Shown piece by piece: positions 28,486 through 37,074 of a stretch of 64,000 nt of DNA. The notes under the pieces were generated by a model that was given only the letters and a program-made list of their open reading frames with translations, did not search any database and was not told the origin of the DNA. The position numbers were made by a program, and so were the translations under genes. The stretch is from assembly GCA_018222805.1 (NCBI GenBank), contig JAAEZQ010000001.1, positions 62,001 through 126,000 on the forward strand. Reading direction: 5' to 3'. Within the stretch, counting starts at the first letter, position 1. The number at the start of each line of letters is the position of its first letter. Source of the stretch: Vibrionaceae bacterium. Lineage in GTDB: Bacteria > Pseudomonadota > Gammaproteobacteria > Enterobacterales > Vibrionaceae.

Positions 28486-28776
28486 TCAGGTAAAAGCAAG
28501 GGTTCCTAAAGCAACCAGCAAAGGTAATAAACCAAACAGAACACTATAGTAGCTAGTGCACTTAGATAGCTTGATCAGTAAAGGTGATGAGAAAAACGTA
28601 ATCATAAGATATGGAGTAATGTAGAACGGTTGAAGAAATAACGCACAAAGCACGTGCGAAATAACATGCATTTCAGCACTCCAAGAACTGGGATTCGTTC
28701 TGCGAATTAATGCGAAAGAGAGTATTAGGCTAACAGCAAGATTGATCATAACGGCATAAATGTAAATAATTATCAT
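28486..28776 (-). CDS. Possible small multi-span membrane protein
   Basis: A 96-residue open frame with three to four hydrophobic segments (MINLAVSLILSFALI, HVLCALFLQPFYITPYLMI and LLPLLVALGTLAF), looking like a real membrane protein. No good ribosome site precedes either the first ATG or the ATG nine codons in. I do not recognise it. It may be a genuine hypothetical protein or a remnant. Confidence 0.4.
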   Translation of the reverse strand: MIIIYIYAVMINLAVSLILSFALIRRTNPSSWSAEMHVISHVLCALFLQPFYITPYLMITFFSSPLLIKLSKCTSYYSVLFGLLPLLVALGTLAFT

Positions 28777-28965
28777 TTATTATGATAGAGAACCATCCGA
28801 ACATCTTCAAATACGTTTTAACTATCGATTTCATCGCCATAATCAACAAAACAAATGAGTGACGTTATAAATAATTTTCTTATTAAACGTTTGCGTAATC
28901 GCTAACCTTCACTTTCCCTCTTTTTGAGTCTTTTATCACGTTATGCACGTTGCTATAGTACGCCC

Positions 28966-29062
28966 AACATAAAGACCAATCGAGGCACGGAGCTTCCTCA
29001 ATAATCTCAAGAAGAGAAGAATTGGTACCGACAAATTCGGCAGATTTAAAGAGGGTCAAAAA
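28966..29062 (+). promoter_or_regulatory. Structured 5' leader of the YgjV-like gene
   Basis: Downstream of a TATAGT -10 (28954-28959) the leader can fold into a three-way junction. P1 is ACCAAT/ATTGGT (28975-28980 with 29021-29026) and encloses GAGG/CCTC (28982-28985 with 28996-28999) and TCTC/GAGA (29005-29008 with 29014-29017). A further hairpin CCGA/TCGG (29028-29040) follows before the AGAGGG ribosome site. This compact fold suggests a cis-regulatory RNA; it does not match a riboswitch class I know. Confidence 0.45.
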
Positions 29063-29314
29063 ATGGAAATGAGTATGGTTGAGATTCTAGGCTACGCGGC
29101 TTCAATCATGGTGGCTATCTCGCTTACTATGAAAGACATCGTTAAACTTCGTATCCTTAACTTTATCGGTTGTGGTCTATTCACCGCTTACGGTCTTATG
29201 ATTGATTCATGGCCAGTCGTGCTAACTAACGGCTTTATTGCATGTGTTAACGTGTACTTCCTAGCTAAAATGCATCAGCAAAAGAACAGCTTAGAGCCTG
29301 AAAAAGTACAGTAG
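29063..29314 (+). CDS. YgjV-like small inner-membrane protein
   Basis: An 83-residue protein with three hydrophobic segments (ILGYAASIMVAISLTM, LNFIGCGLFTAYGLMI and VVLTNGFIACVNVYFLA) and a charged tail. The spacing and the N-G/C-N motifs resemble the YgjV-type inner-membrane proteins. AGAGGG precedes the ATG. It has its own promoter, a structured leader and a terminator, indicating independent control. Function unknown. Confidence 0.72.
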   Translation: MEMSMVEILGYAASIMVAISLTMKDIVKLRILNFIGCGLFTAYGLMIDSWPVVLTNGFIACVNVYFLAKMHQQKNSLEPEKVQ

Positions 29315-29328
29315 AAAATCGCATTTTC

Positions 29329-29354
29329 AAAAGTCCGCCATGAGCGGACTTTTT
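29329..29354 (+). terminator. Intrinsic terminator after the YgjV-like gene
   Basis: Stem AAAAGTCCGC/GCGGACTTTT with a loop of six and a T run. Confidence 0.87.
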
Positions 29355-29504
29355 CGTTTAAGCGAGTGGAACATCAACCTCAATATGCAATTATCCCCTT
29401 CCTCACAACCTCATTCTAATTGGCCTTCTTCTAACTTAATTTCTGTTTATAAGTTGATAGGTATATACTCGCGTTACGCGTTGTCTTGAATCAAAAGGTT
29501 AATT

Positions 29505-29891
29505 ATGAATATTGGTGCCGTTGCTAAATTGACAGGCCTTTCCTCTAAATCTATCCGACTGTATGAAGATAAAGGGATTATTTCGCCACCAGCGCGCAGT
29601 GACTCCGGCTATAGGGAATATTCTTACAACCACATCCAAGAACTCAACCTAGTATCACGTGCGAAAAATGCTGGGTTCTCTCTGCAAGAGTGCAAAGAGT
29701 TTGTTCAACTCGCACACAACCCAAACCGAAAAAGCAGTGAAGTTAAAGCTCGAACCATGGGCAAACTGAAAGAAGTGGAAGAAAAAATAGCGCACCTTCT
29801 AGAGATGAAGCAACAGTTAGAAAGCTGGGTATCTTCATGTCCGGGAGATGCTGAGAGTCGTTGCCCTATCATGGACGAACTGACCAAATAG
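29505..29891 (+). CDS. cueR: CueR copper-responsive MerR-family regulator
   Basis: A 128-residue MerR regulator. The N-terminal winged helix begins MNIGAVAKLTGLSSKSIRLY, followed by the dimerisation helix. The C-terminal metal-binding loop carries Cys112 and Cys120 (CPGDAESRC), the exact positions of the Cu(I) ligands in E. coli CueR. In other bacteria it activates copA and cueO. Here no copper ATPase or multicopper oxidase is adjacent, so it acts in trans or on a distant target. A small terminator follows. Confidence 0.87.
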   Translation: MNIGAVAKLTGLSSKSIRLYEDKGIISPPARSDSGYREYSYNHIQELNLVSRAKNAGFSLQECKEFVQLAHNPNRKSSEVKARTMGKLKEVEEKIAHLLEMKQQLESWVSSCPGDAESRCPIMDELTK

Positions 29892-29913
29892 CTTCACCTA
29901 CTTAAATAAAACT

Positions 29914-29937
29914 AAAGGAGGACATGAGCCCTCCTTT
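29914..29937 (+). terminator. Hairpin after cueR
   Basis: AAAGGAGG/CCTCCTTT stem with a seven-base loop, 22 bases after the cueR stop; A-rich rather than T-rich tail. Confidence 0.55.
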
Positions 29938-29965
29938 AAAAATACAAGCTTGTTGTTAGTTTCGG

Positions 29966-29989
29966 TTACGATTACGATTACGATTACGA
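29966..29989. repeat. Four tandem copies of TTACGA
   Basis: Perfect hexanucleotide array immediately after the stop codon of the minus-strand gene that follows; a simple-sequence tract that could vary in copy number. Confidence 0.85.
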
Positions 29990-30211
29990 TTATTGAACAG
30001 GATATCTTTTCTTAAACGCCGATGCGGATGCAAACAATCCAGTAGCAGCAAAAGTAATAAAAATACCTAGCAAGTATGACAACTCTTCGTAAGCCAGAAG
30101 ACCGTAACTACTAAATAAAAAGACAAAAAAGACGAGTGCTACATTAATACGATGGCACCATGGCCGTTTTACAGAATGCTGAGCGTATTTTCGAACTAAA
30201 ACAAACCCCAT
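29990..30211 (-). CDS. Small two-span membrane protein, unknown
   Basis: A 73-residue protein with two hydrophobic helices (INVALVFFVFLFSSYGLLAY and LLGIFITFAATGLFASA) between basic ends, consistent with a positive-inside small inner-membrane protein. A GGGGTGAT purine-rich stretch precedes the ATG. A perfect FNR-type site lies 158 bases upstream. No family recognised. Confidence 0.5.
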   Translation of the reverse strand: MGFVLVRKYAQHSVKRPWCHRINVALVFFVFLFSSYGLLAYEELSYLLGIFITFAATGLFASASAFKKRYPVQ

Positions 30212-30368
30212 CCAATCACCCCATTAATTACAATTTTATTATTATTCGTTGTAATCATAGGTACTTTTTTAACTTAAGAAAATATGCGTATTATTTTCCT
30301 GGTAAAAAATCACATTTATTTAAAAAAATGTCGCATAACGTACAAAATTAACCCGCACACATTAAAAG

Positions 30369-30382
30369 TTGATATACATCAA
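30369..30382. promoter_or_regulatory. Perfect FNR-consensus palindrome
   Basis: TTGATATACATCAA matches TTGAT-N4-ATCAA exactly. It lies between the end of rbsR and the start of the leftward small membrane gene, so if active it would control the latter. CRP cannot be excluded, since the two sites are similar. Confidence 0.5.
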
Positions 30383-30419
30383 AGACATGATACTAAGATA
30401 GAAATCACTAACGATGCAG

Positions 30420-31427
30420 CTAAAGGAGTGCTTTCACACTCTTGCGCTCGACTAACGTCGGTTCTAATTGAACAACTTCTGATTCAGCTGCTTTGTCGTT
30501 TAGTCGTCGTACCAAGGTTTCAACAGCAGCCTGACCCAGTCTATATTTAGGCTGATGAATCGTAGTAAGAGACGGCGACATAAATTTAGCGATATGTATG
30601 TCATCATAACCAATAATAGAGAGCTCATCAGGGACCTTGACTCCAAGCTCGTTAGCGGCATTAATAACGCCCATGGCCATCATATCATTGGAGACGAAAA
30701 TGGAAGTCGGTAATTCTCCCTTTTCGGACATCTTTTTGAATGCTTGATAACCACCTTCACATTCGAAATCCGATTCAATGATCCAGTTTGGATTAAAATC
30801 CAAACCTGCTTCAATCATGGCACGCTTGTAACCTTCATATCGCATTTGAGCTTGATGCTTAATCAAAGGACCAGTGATACAACCAACCTCTTTATGGCCG
30901 CAATCTATCAGATACTTCACGGCAAGGTATCCGCCACGTAACGAGTTGTCCTGAATCTTATCGCTGGTAAAAAGCATCGGGCCCCAGTCCATCACGACAA
31001 CCGGAATATCAGGGTAACGCTCGAACACATCAATGCGCTCGCCTTCCAGCGCATCACACATCAGAATCAGTCCATCAACACGTTTTTGAAGAAGCGTGCT
31101 GATAGATTGGCGCATACGCTCATTATCCCCTTCAGTGTTACACAGGATGAGGCTATAGCCTTTTTGGTAACAACTGCGCTCGACACCTTTTACGACTTCA
31201 CCGAAGAATGGGTTAGTTGATGTTGTCACCAACATACCAATAGTTTGCGTTCGATTAACCTTTAGACTGCGCGCTAACGCTGATGGAGCGTAATAATTAA
31301 GCTCTTTTGCTGCGTTATTAACACGTTCAGAGATCTCCTCGCTGACAAAGCGAGTTTTGTTGATAACATGGCTCACAGTAGAAGTGGAAACCCCTGCTAG
31401 TTTTGCGATGTCTTTCATCGTCGCCAT
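30420..31427 (-). CDS. rbsR: Ribose operon repressor RbsR (LacI family)
   Basis: A 335-residue LacI-family repressor. The N-terminal headpiece MATMKDIAKLAGVSTSTVSH matches RbsR, followed by the hinge helix and a ribose-binding-type effector domain. The start is the ATG at 31427, with AAGGAG eight bases upstream; the GTG three codons earlier sits directly on that site. It is the last gene of the rbs run and presumably represses at the TCGAAACGTTTCGA palindromes upstream of rbsD, lifting on ribose. Confidence 0.93.
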   Translation of the reverse strand: MATMKDIAKLAGVSTSTVSHVINKTRFVSEEISERVNNAAKELNYYAPSALARSLKVNRTQTIGMLVTTSTNPFFGEVVKGVERSCYQKGYSLILCNTEGDNERMRQSISTLLQKRVDGLILMCDALEGERIDVFERYPDIPVVVMDWGPMLFTSDKIQDNSLRGGYLAVKYLIDCGHKEVGCITGPLIKHQAQMRYEGYKRAMIEAGLDFNPNWIIESDFECEGGYQAFKKMSEKGELPTSIFVSNDMMAMGVINAANELGVKVPDELSIIGYDDIHIAKFMSPSLTTIHQPKYRLGQAAVETLVRRLNDKAAESEVVQLEPTLVERKSVKALL

Positions 31428-31443
31428 GTTATTCACTCCTTAT

Positions 31444-32364
31444 TTATTGGTTTTCAGCCAAAAATGCGTCCACCTCTTCACGAGTTGGGATAGACGTCTG
31501 TGCTCCAAAGCGCGTAACCGAAATTGCCGCCGCCGCATGCGCAAACTTAACTGCTGATTCTAAAGACAATCCTTCCAATAGACCAGTGACAAATGCCCCA
31601 TTAAACGTATCGCCTGCCGCTGTGGTATCCGTCGCGTCTACTCGGAAACCCGTAATAATGTCACCACGACCATTCTGACTGAGCCAAACCCCTTTTGCGC
31701 CTAGGGTAATCATTACGATTTCAATCCCTTTCGCATGCAGTACGTTTGCCGCTTCTTGCGCACTATCGTTATCCGTCACAGTCACCCCCGTCAGCAGCTC
31801 TGCTTCGGTTTCGTTTGGAGTGATGACATCAATGCAAGCTAATAACTCATCAGATAACTCACGCGCTGGTGCCGGATTCAAAATAACATTCGTTTTTGCC
31901 TCTTTTGCTACACGTGCTGCTTTCTCAATAGCACATATCGGTGTCTCAAGTTGCATCAGCAAGTATTCTGCTCGGCGAATTCGCTCTAGATCCGGCTGAA
32001 TCGCCTCAGCGGTAAGCTTGGCGTTCGCTTCCGCCGAAATACAAATACTGTTTTCGCCGCTGTCCGCGACCTGAATCATGGCGATACCAGTTGGGCAATT
32101 AGGTTGCATCTTCACTGCACTGATGTCGATACCATCCATTTTGAAGTTCTCGCGAATGTTGATACCGAATGAATCATCACCAACACAAGCAATAAAACCA
32201 ATATCAGAATTCAGGCGTGCTGCGGCAACGGCTTGATTTGCTCCTTTACCGCCAGGAATAACTTGGTAGTTGCGACCATGAAGCGTCTCGCCTGGGCGAG
32301 GAAAAGAAGGCACTTGAAGAACATGGTCAGCGTTTACACTACCTAACACTACTAACTTATTCAT
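31444..32364 (-). CDS. rbsK: Ribokinase
   Basis: A 306-residue PfkB-family sugar kinase that phosphorylates D-ribose to ribose 5-phosphate with ATP. Signature 1 is GGKGANQAVAAARL near residue 40 and signature 2 is DTTAAGDTFNGAF near 248-260, with the catalytic Asp in AAGD. ATG at 32364 gives MNKLVVLGSVNADHV, the usual start. It lies between rbsB and rbsR, but about 350 bases after rbsB because of an inserted repeat element. Confidence 0.93.
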   Translation of the reverse strand: MNKLVVLGSVNADHVLQVPSFPRPGETLHGRNYQVIPGGKGANQAVAAARLNSDIGFIACVGDDSFGINIRENFKMDGIDISAVKMQPNCPTGIAMIQVADSGENSICISAEANAKLTAEAIQPDLERIRRAEYLLMQLETPICAIEKAARVAKEAKTNVILNPAPARELSDELLACIDVITPNETEAELLTGVTVTDNDSAQEAANVLHAKGIEIVMITLGAKGVWLSQNGRGDIITGFRVDATDTTAAGDTFNGAFVTGLLEGLSLESAVKFAHAAAAISVTRFGAQTSIPTREEVDAFLAENQ

Positions 32365-32436
32365 ACGGTTATCCTCGGTTCTGAATGAACCCTTTTTCAA
32401 ACAATGTAATAGATGACTCTAACTTCTCTTTCTTTC

Positions 32437-32596
32437 TACCAATACCAGTAATTAAATTATCAGAAAACTGCGTAGGAAAAATCGCTTAGAGCAAGGAAGA
32501 ATTTGCGACAACTAGTGGTCCTAATTACAAAAATTCTAACGAAGCTATCAGCGAGTTTAACCAGCAAGAATGGTGAGATAATTACTGGAGTTGGTA
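32437..32596. mobile_element. MITE-like element with terminal inverted repeats, between rbsB and rbsK
   Basis: 160 bases bounded by TACCAATACCAGTAATTA on the left and TAATTACTGGAGTTGGTA on the right; reverse-complemented, the ends match at 16 of 18 positions. There is no open frame inside. The internal sequence has a diverged relative at about 43563 in this window. I recall similar dispersed sequences in other vibrios, but that cannot be checked here. It sits inside the rbs operon, so read-through must occur or rbsK-rbsR use another promoter. Confidence 0.7.
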
Positions 32597-32712
32597 TTAC
32601 GAATTAGTCGCCTTAAAAAGTCAGAGGCATCCATTCTTGCTCTCCCCCCGTAACGACCTTTAAAAACGAAGGAGAGAGCTAAGAAGCTAGGATGATTTAT
32701 CCAATAGCGTGA

Positions 32713-33591
32713 TTATTTTGTGACCACCTTTAGAGGGACCGGGATGTAAGCTTCTACTTTGTCGCCTTTCAGTACTTTGTCTGCAGTTGCTACACCAAGC
32801 GCACCGATAAGGTCTGGTTGCTGGGCGATAGTTGCCGCAAGCTTGCCACGGTTTACCGCAGCGATGCCGTCTTCAGTACCATCAAAGCCTACGATAACTA
32901 CATCTTTACCTGACGCTTGAACTGCACGAAGCGCACCCAGTGCCATTTCATCGTTTTGTGCAAAGACTGCTTGTACATCAGGGTTTGCTGCCAGCAAGTT
33001 TTCCATAACATTCAGACCTTTAGTACGGTCAAAGTCTGCTGGTTGGCTCGCGAGAAGTTCCATGCTGCTGCTTTTAACTGAAGTCATGAAACCTTCACCT
33101 CGTTCTCGTGCTGCCGATGTACCCGCAATACCTTCTAGTTGGATCACTTTCGCTTTCTCACCCACTTTCTCCATGATGTATTTACCAGCCATTTCACCGC
33201 CAATCACGTTATCTGAAGCAATGTGGCTAACAACATCACCACGGCTTGCACCACGGTCTAGTGTGAGTACAGGGATATTAGAACGGTTTGCCATGCGAAT
33301 CGCATTAGATACGGCATCTGAATCTGTTGGGTTGATTAGAATCGCTTTAACACCTCGGATAGTCAGATCTTCGATGTTTGATAGCTCTTTACTCGGGTCA
33401 TTTTGCGAATCAAGAACAATCAGGTCGTATCCCAGCTCTTTCGCTTTCGCTTCAGCACCGTCTTTCATCGTTACGAAGAACGGGTTGTTCAGAGTTGAAA
33501 CTACAATCGCCATCGTATCTTGAGCTTGTGCAGCCACTGATACTGTTGAAGAAAGAAGTGCAGCAGAGATAAGAGTTGCGAGTTTTTTCAT
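32713..33591 (-). CDS. rbsB: Periplasmic D-ribose-binding protein RbsB
   Basis: A 292-residue type I periplasmic binding protein. The signal peptide [18 protein letters not shown]...AQAQ is cleaved before [15 protein letters not shown], the typical RbsB N-terminus. It also shows [15 protein letters not shown] and [14 protein letters not shown], regions lining the ribose pocket. It delivers ribose to RbsAC. It is the fourth gene of rbsDACBKR. A GC-rich stem occurs after its stop and may stabilise its message. Confidence 0.94.
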   Translation of the reverse strand: MKKLATLISAALLSSTVSVAAQAQDTMAIVVSTLNNPFFVTMKDGAEAKAKELGYDLIVLDSQNDPSKELSNIEDLTIRGVKAILINPTDSDAVSNAIRMANRSNIPVLTLDRGASRGDVVSHIASDNVIGGEMAGKYIMEKVGEKAKVIQLEGIAGTSAARERGEGFMTSVKSSSMELLASQPADFDRTKGLNVMENLLAANPDVQAVFAQNDEMALGALRAVQASGKDVVIVGFDGTEDGIAAVNRGKLAATIAQQPDLIGALGVATADKVLKGDKVEAYIPVPLKVVTK

Positions 33592-33670
33592 CGTTATAGT
33601 CCTTTGTGTAGGGTGAGCCAGCACACGTCGACTGGCTCAGTGTTATTCACATCGTTTGGATTGTTATGAA

Positions 33671-34654
33671 TTACTTATTTTTGTTGTCTACCAGTACTGC
33701 TAGCAATATAACCACTGCTTTTGCAATCATTTGGTAGTAAGAGGAAACATCAAGCAGGTTCAGAGCGTTATTCAAGAAACCGATAATAAGCGCACCAATT
33801 AGTGTACCCATAATGCGGCCTTTACCACCCATCAAACTGGTACCACCCAGAACTACTGCTGCAATCGCATCTAGCTCGTAACCCATACCTGCGGTAGGTT
33901 GTGCCGAAGAAAGACGAGATGTCACTATGATGCCAGCAAGCGCCGCTAACATACCGCAGATGGCGTACACACCGATCTTCACTCGGTCAACGTTGATACC
34001 TGACAAGCGAGTAGCTGATTCATTACCACCAAGCGCATAAACGTAACGACCAAAACGGGTATGGTTAAGCAAGTACCATGCGGCAGCAAACACAATCACC
34101 ATCAGCCATACAGGAACCGGAATACCTAGCGCATAACCCGTACCGAACCAGGCAAATGCATCTGCAGTATCTGTAAAACCAGTAGAAATTGGTCGGCCGT
34201 CAGTGTAGACCATTGTTACACCACGTAATAACGTCATGGTAACCAGTGTAGCGATGAAGGCTTGAACCTTGCCCTTAGCGATAATGATGCCGCTAATCGC
34301 ACCAAGCGCAGCACCAGCAAGAAGAGCGGTAGGCACGGCAACAAACACGGGAACTTCCATTGCAATCAGGCTTGCAGCAAATGCTCCACATAACGCCAGT
34401 ACTGAGCCTACACTTAAATCGATACCTGCGGTCAGGATGACAAGTGTCATACCTACAGCGATGATCGCATTAACCGAGGTTTGACGAAGAATGTTAAGAA
34501 TGTTGTCTACTGTAAAGAAGTTCGGGTTCAAGAATGACACGACAACAATCAAAAATATGAGTGCAATCAGTGACTTTTGCTCAATCAGCCAGTCTTTAGT
34601 GAACAACTTTTTGCGGCTTGTTGCGTTCGGTTTGCTCATGGTATTAGTACTCAT
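33671..34654 (-). CDS. rbsC: Ribose ABC transporter permease RbsC
   Basis: A 327-residue inner-membrane permease with eight to ten hydrophobic helices and the BPD_transp_2 signature ([18 protein letters not shown] and [13 protein letters not shown]). It forms the channel of the ribose importer with RbsA and RbsB. Its start overlaps the end of rbsA by four bases, showing coupling. Confidence 0.94.
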   Translation of the reverse strand: MSTNTMSKPNATSRKKLFTKDWLIEQKSLIALIFLIVVVSFLNPNFFTVDNILNILRQTSVNAIIAVGMTLVILTAGIDLSVGSVLALCGAFAASLIAMEVPVFVAVPTALLAGAALGAISGIIIAKGKVQAFIATLVTMTLLRGVTMVYTDGRPISTGFTDTADAFAWFGTGYALGIPVPVWLMVIVFAAAWYLLNHTRFGRYVYALGGNESATRLSGINVDRVKIGVYAICGMLAALAGIIVTSRLSSAQPTAGMGYELDAIAAVVLGGTSLMGGKGRIMGTLIGALIIGFLNNALNLLDVSSYYQMIAKAVVILLAVLVDNKNK

Positions 34655-36156
34655 GCTGCTTCCTCATTGATCTTTTTGCCCACGGCACAGGCGAGTAGTG
34701 TTTCTTGATCGGCGTCTTTCGCATCGAATTCGCCAGTAATACGACCTTCATGCATAACGAGGATGCGGTCACTCATGCCCAGCACTTCTGGCATCTCAGA
34801 AGAAACCAAGATGATGCTCATGCCGTCGGCTTTGAATTTATTGATTAGCTGATAAATCTCTTTCTTGGCGCCAACATCAACACCGCGTGTTGGTTCGTCC
34901 AGAATCAGAACTTTAGGTTTGGTCATCAATCCTTTTGCGATAGCCACCTTCTGTTGGTTACCACCAGAAAGGTTGCCAATCATTTGGTCACGCGTAGGCG
35001 TTTTGATATTGAACAGTTTGATGAAGTCTTCTACCGCGATCACTTCATCACCGTGCTGAATTTGGACACCTTTCGTCAATTTGTCCAAAGAGCACAAAGA
35101 CATGTTCTCTTTAACAGATAAGCCAAGAACTAAACCATCGCCTTTTCGGTCTTCAGAAATATAAGCGATACCGTTGGCTAAGCCATCTTGCGGGCTGACC
35201 GGGTTAATCGTTTTATCGTCCAAGTTGATGACACCATGTTCGCTCGGCAAAGCTCCGTAAATCACCTTCATCAATTCGGTACGACCCGCACCCATCAACC
35301 CTGAAATACCAAGGATTTCACCGCGCTTAAGCGTGAAGCTAACATCGTGAACGCCTGAGCCCGTTAAACCGATCACTTCAAGACACGTCTCACCATGTTT
35401 GACCGCAATACGAGGGTACTGCTCTTCAAGCTTACGGCCCACCATCATTTCGATAAGGCCATCTTCATCGGTATCAGAAACCTGACATTCACCAATAAAC
35501 TTGCCATCACGAAGTACCGTAATATCGTCACAAATTTCGAAAATCTCTTTCAAACGGTGTGAGATATAAACAATGCCGCATCCTTGAGCACGAAGCTCAT
35601 TGATCACTTTAAATAACGATTCGGTTTCGGTGTCCGTTAGTGCATCGGTTGGCTCGTCCATAATGATGACTTTAGATTCAAAAGAGAGCGCTTTGGCAAT
35701 TTCCACCATCTGCTGCTCACCAAGACTTAAGTCACCAAGCAAGGTTTTTGAACTGTGTTTTACATTCAGGCGCTGTAGAAGCTTGTCCGCTTCATCGTAC
35801 ATTGTGCTCCACTGAATACGTCCCATCGCGCCAGTAAATTCGCGCCCTAAATAGATGTTCTCTGCAATCGTCAATTCTGGGATCAAATTCAACTCTTGGT
35901 GAATAATGCTGATACCAGCTTCTTGAGAATCTCTAGGTCCTTGAAACGCGGCTGGTTGTCCTTGGTACTGAATGCTTCCCGAGTCCATGTGATAAATGCC
36001 AGTTAGCACTTTCATTAATGTTGATTTACCAGCTCCATTTTCACCCATAAGCGCCATCACTCGCCCTGGGTAGACATTCAGGCTTGCCTTATCTAGTGCC
36101 TTAACGCCCGGAAAAGCCTTTTCAATTTCGCTCAGTTGTAGAATGGCTTGAGTCAT
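34651..36156 (-). CDS. rbsA: Ribose ABC transporter ATPase RbsA
   Basis: A 501-residue protein with two fused ABC domains. The first has Walker A GENGAGKS and signature LSLGEQQ; the second has a degenerate P-loop (GLMGAGRTE) and the signature LSGGNQQ. This asymmetry is normal for RbsA/MglA/AraG ATPases. It lies 23 bases after rbsD and overlaps rbsC. Confidence 0.95.
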   Translation of the reverse strand: MTQAILQLSEIEKAFPGVKALDKASLNVYPGRVMALMGENGAGKSTLMKVLTGIYHMDSGSIQYQGQPAAFQGPRDSQEAGISIIHQELNLIPELTIAENIYLGREFTGAMGRIQWSTMYDEADKLLQRLNVKHSSKTLLGDLSLGEQQMVEIAKALSFESKVIIMDEPTDALTDTETESLFKVINELRAQGCGIVYISHRLKEIFEICDDITVLRDGKFIGECQVSDTDEDGLIEMMVGRKLEEQYPRIAVKHGETCLEVIGLTGSGVHDVSFTLKRGEILGISGLMGAGRTELMKVIYGALPSEHGVINLDDKTINPVSPQDGLANGIAYISEDRKGDGLVLGLSVKENMSLCSLDKLTKGVQIQHGDEVIAVEDFIKLFNIKTPTRDQMIGNLSGGNQQKVAIAKGLMTKPKVLILDEPTRGVDVGAKKEIYQLINKFKADGMSIILVSSEMPEVLGMSDRILVMHEGRITGEFDAKDADQETLLACAVGKKINEEAA

Positions 36157-36179
36157 AATCTGTCCTCACATTCTCTGGC

Positions 36180-36599
36180 TTAAAAAACCACGCCAGCTTG
36201 GAAGATAACATTCGCATATGGTGTGCATTCACCTGTGCGAATCACTGCTCTGCTTTGTTCGGTAAGAGCTTTAAACGCCTCATGCGATACATAACTGATT
36301 TCAATAGGCTTGCCTGTTCGCTTGCTTTCTTGATTTAATTCTTCGATCAGTGCTTCATGCAGCTCAGGGTTAACGTCGCAAAACTCTTCTGCAAGGATGG
36401 CCCCTTCAATCTGTGATTCAGACAACATCACTCGAACAGTATCAATAAAGCTTGGTACCCCATGAGTGAGCGCTAAGTCGATTCGTTGCACATGATCAGG
36501 AATTGGCAAGCCAGCATCACAAATGGTGATTTCATCGGTATGACCCAACGTCGCCACCAAGTAAGAAATATCTGAGTTTATAAGGGTACTTTTTTTCAT
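36180..36599 (-). CDS. rbsD: D-ribose pyranase RbsD
   Basis: A 139-residue enzyme that interconverts the pyranose and furanose forms of ribose, supplying the form used by ribokinase. It has the conserved TLGHTDEITICDAGLPIP segment with the catalytic His (residue 20 region) and the C-terminal RTGECTPYANVIFQAGV. First gene of the operon, 80 bases downstream of a palindromic operator. Confidence 0.94.
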   Translation of the reverse strand: MKKSTLINSDISYLVATLGHTDEITICDAGLPIPDHVQRIDLALTHGVPSFIDTVRVMLSESQIEGAILAEEFCDVNPELHEALIEELNQESKRTGKPIEISYVSHEAFKALTEQSRAVIRTGECTPYANVIFQAGVVF

Positions 36600-36678
36600 C
36601 TCATAGACCTTTCGGTTACACGTTCATAAAACAATAAGCGTCTGCATTAGGATGTTTTTGTTATTTACAGAAAGCTCA

Positions 36679-36692
36679 TCGAAACGTTTCGA
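36679..36692. promoter_or_regulatory. RbsR-type operator O1
   Basis: Perfect palindrome TCGAAACGTTTCGA, resembling the RbsR/PurR-class consensus with a central CG. It is 80 bases upstream of rbsD, in promoter range. Confidence 0.8.
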
Positions 36693-36800
36693 TTGAATAA
36701 TAGTTCGAAGGGAAAATTTGAAAAGAGGTCTATTAATAAGGTGTGAGAATGATCTGCAATTGGAGCGACAACATACATAAAAAAGCAACTTGCGTCACAA

Positions 36801-36830
36801 CTTACCCGTCGAAACGTTTCGATGGGTAAG
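36801..36830. promoter_or_regulatory. RbsR-type operator O2 inside a longer palindrome
   Basis: The core TCGAAACGTTTCGA (36809-36822) is identical to O1, and is extended by CTTACCC on the left and GGGTAAG on the right to a 30-base near-perfect palindrome. Its distance from O1 is 130 bases centre to centre, suitable for looping by a tetrameric or paired LacI-family repressor, or for control of the rightward gene. Confidence 0.75.
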
Positions 36831-37074
36831 CTTGTCGAACCTGAAATTTCTTTACACCGAGCTACTTGTTAATAACAAATATGCCCTCTTACTGATAAAT
36901 ACCCCAATTAAACCACCAGAAATCATATGCAACTTCACAATTCTCATATGGCCGACAGATTTTCAAGATCGGCAAACTCAAAATCTAGTTACACTTTATG
37001 TACATGCATCGTCCGTTAACTACCGAGTAGGTATGCAACGTTTGTAAGGACACAAACGGAATTGAAGAAACAGA

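Larger units (their letters stand above)
36600..37074. other. Control region between rbsD and the GGDEF-EAL gene
   Basis: No credible gene. Holds two LacI-family palindromes (listed separately) and, by position, the divergent promoters of the rbs operon and the GGDEF-EAL gene. The 85-codon open frame here lacks a ribosome site and has unusual composition. Confidence 0.6.

Noticed and set aside
36790..37047. 85-codon plus-strand frame between rbsD and the GGDEF-EAL gene
   Set aside because: No ribosome site, overlaps the operator palindrome, composition unlike a protein.
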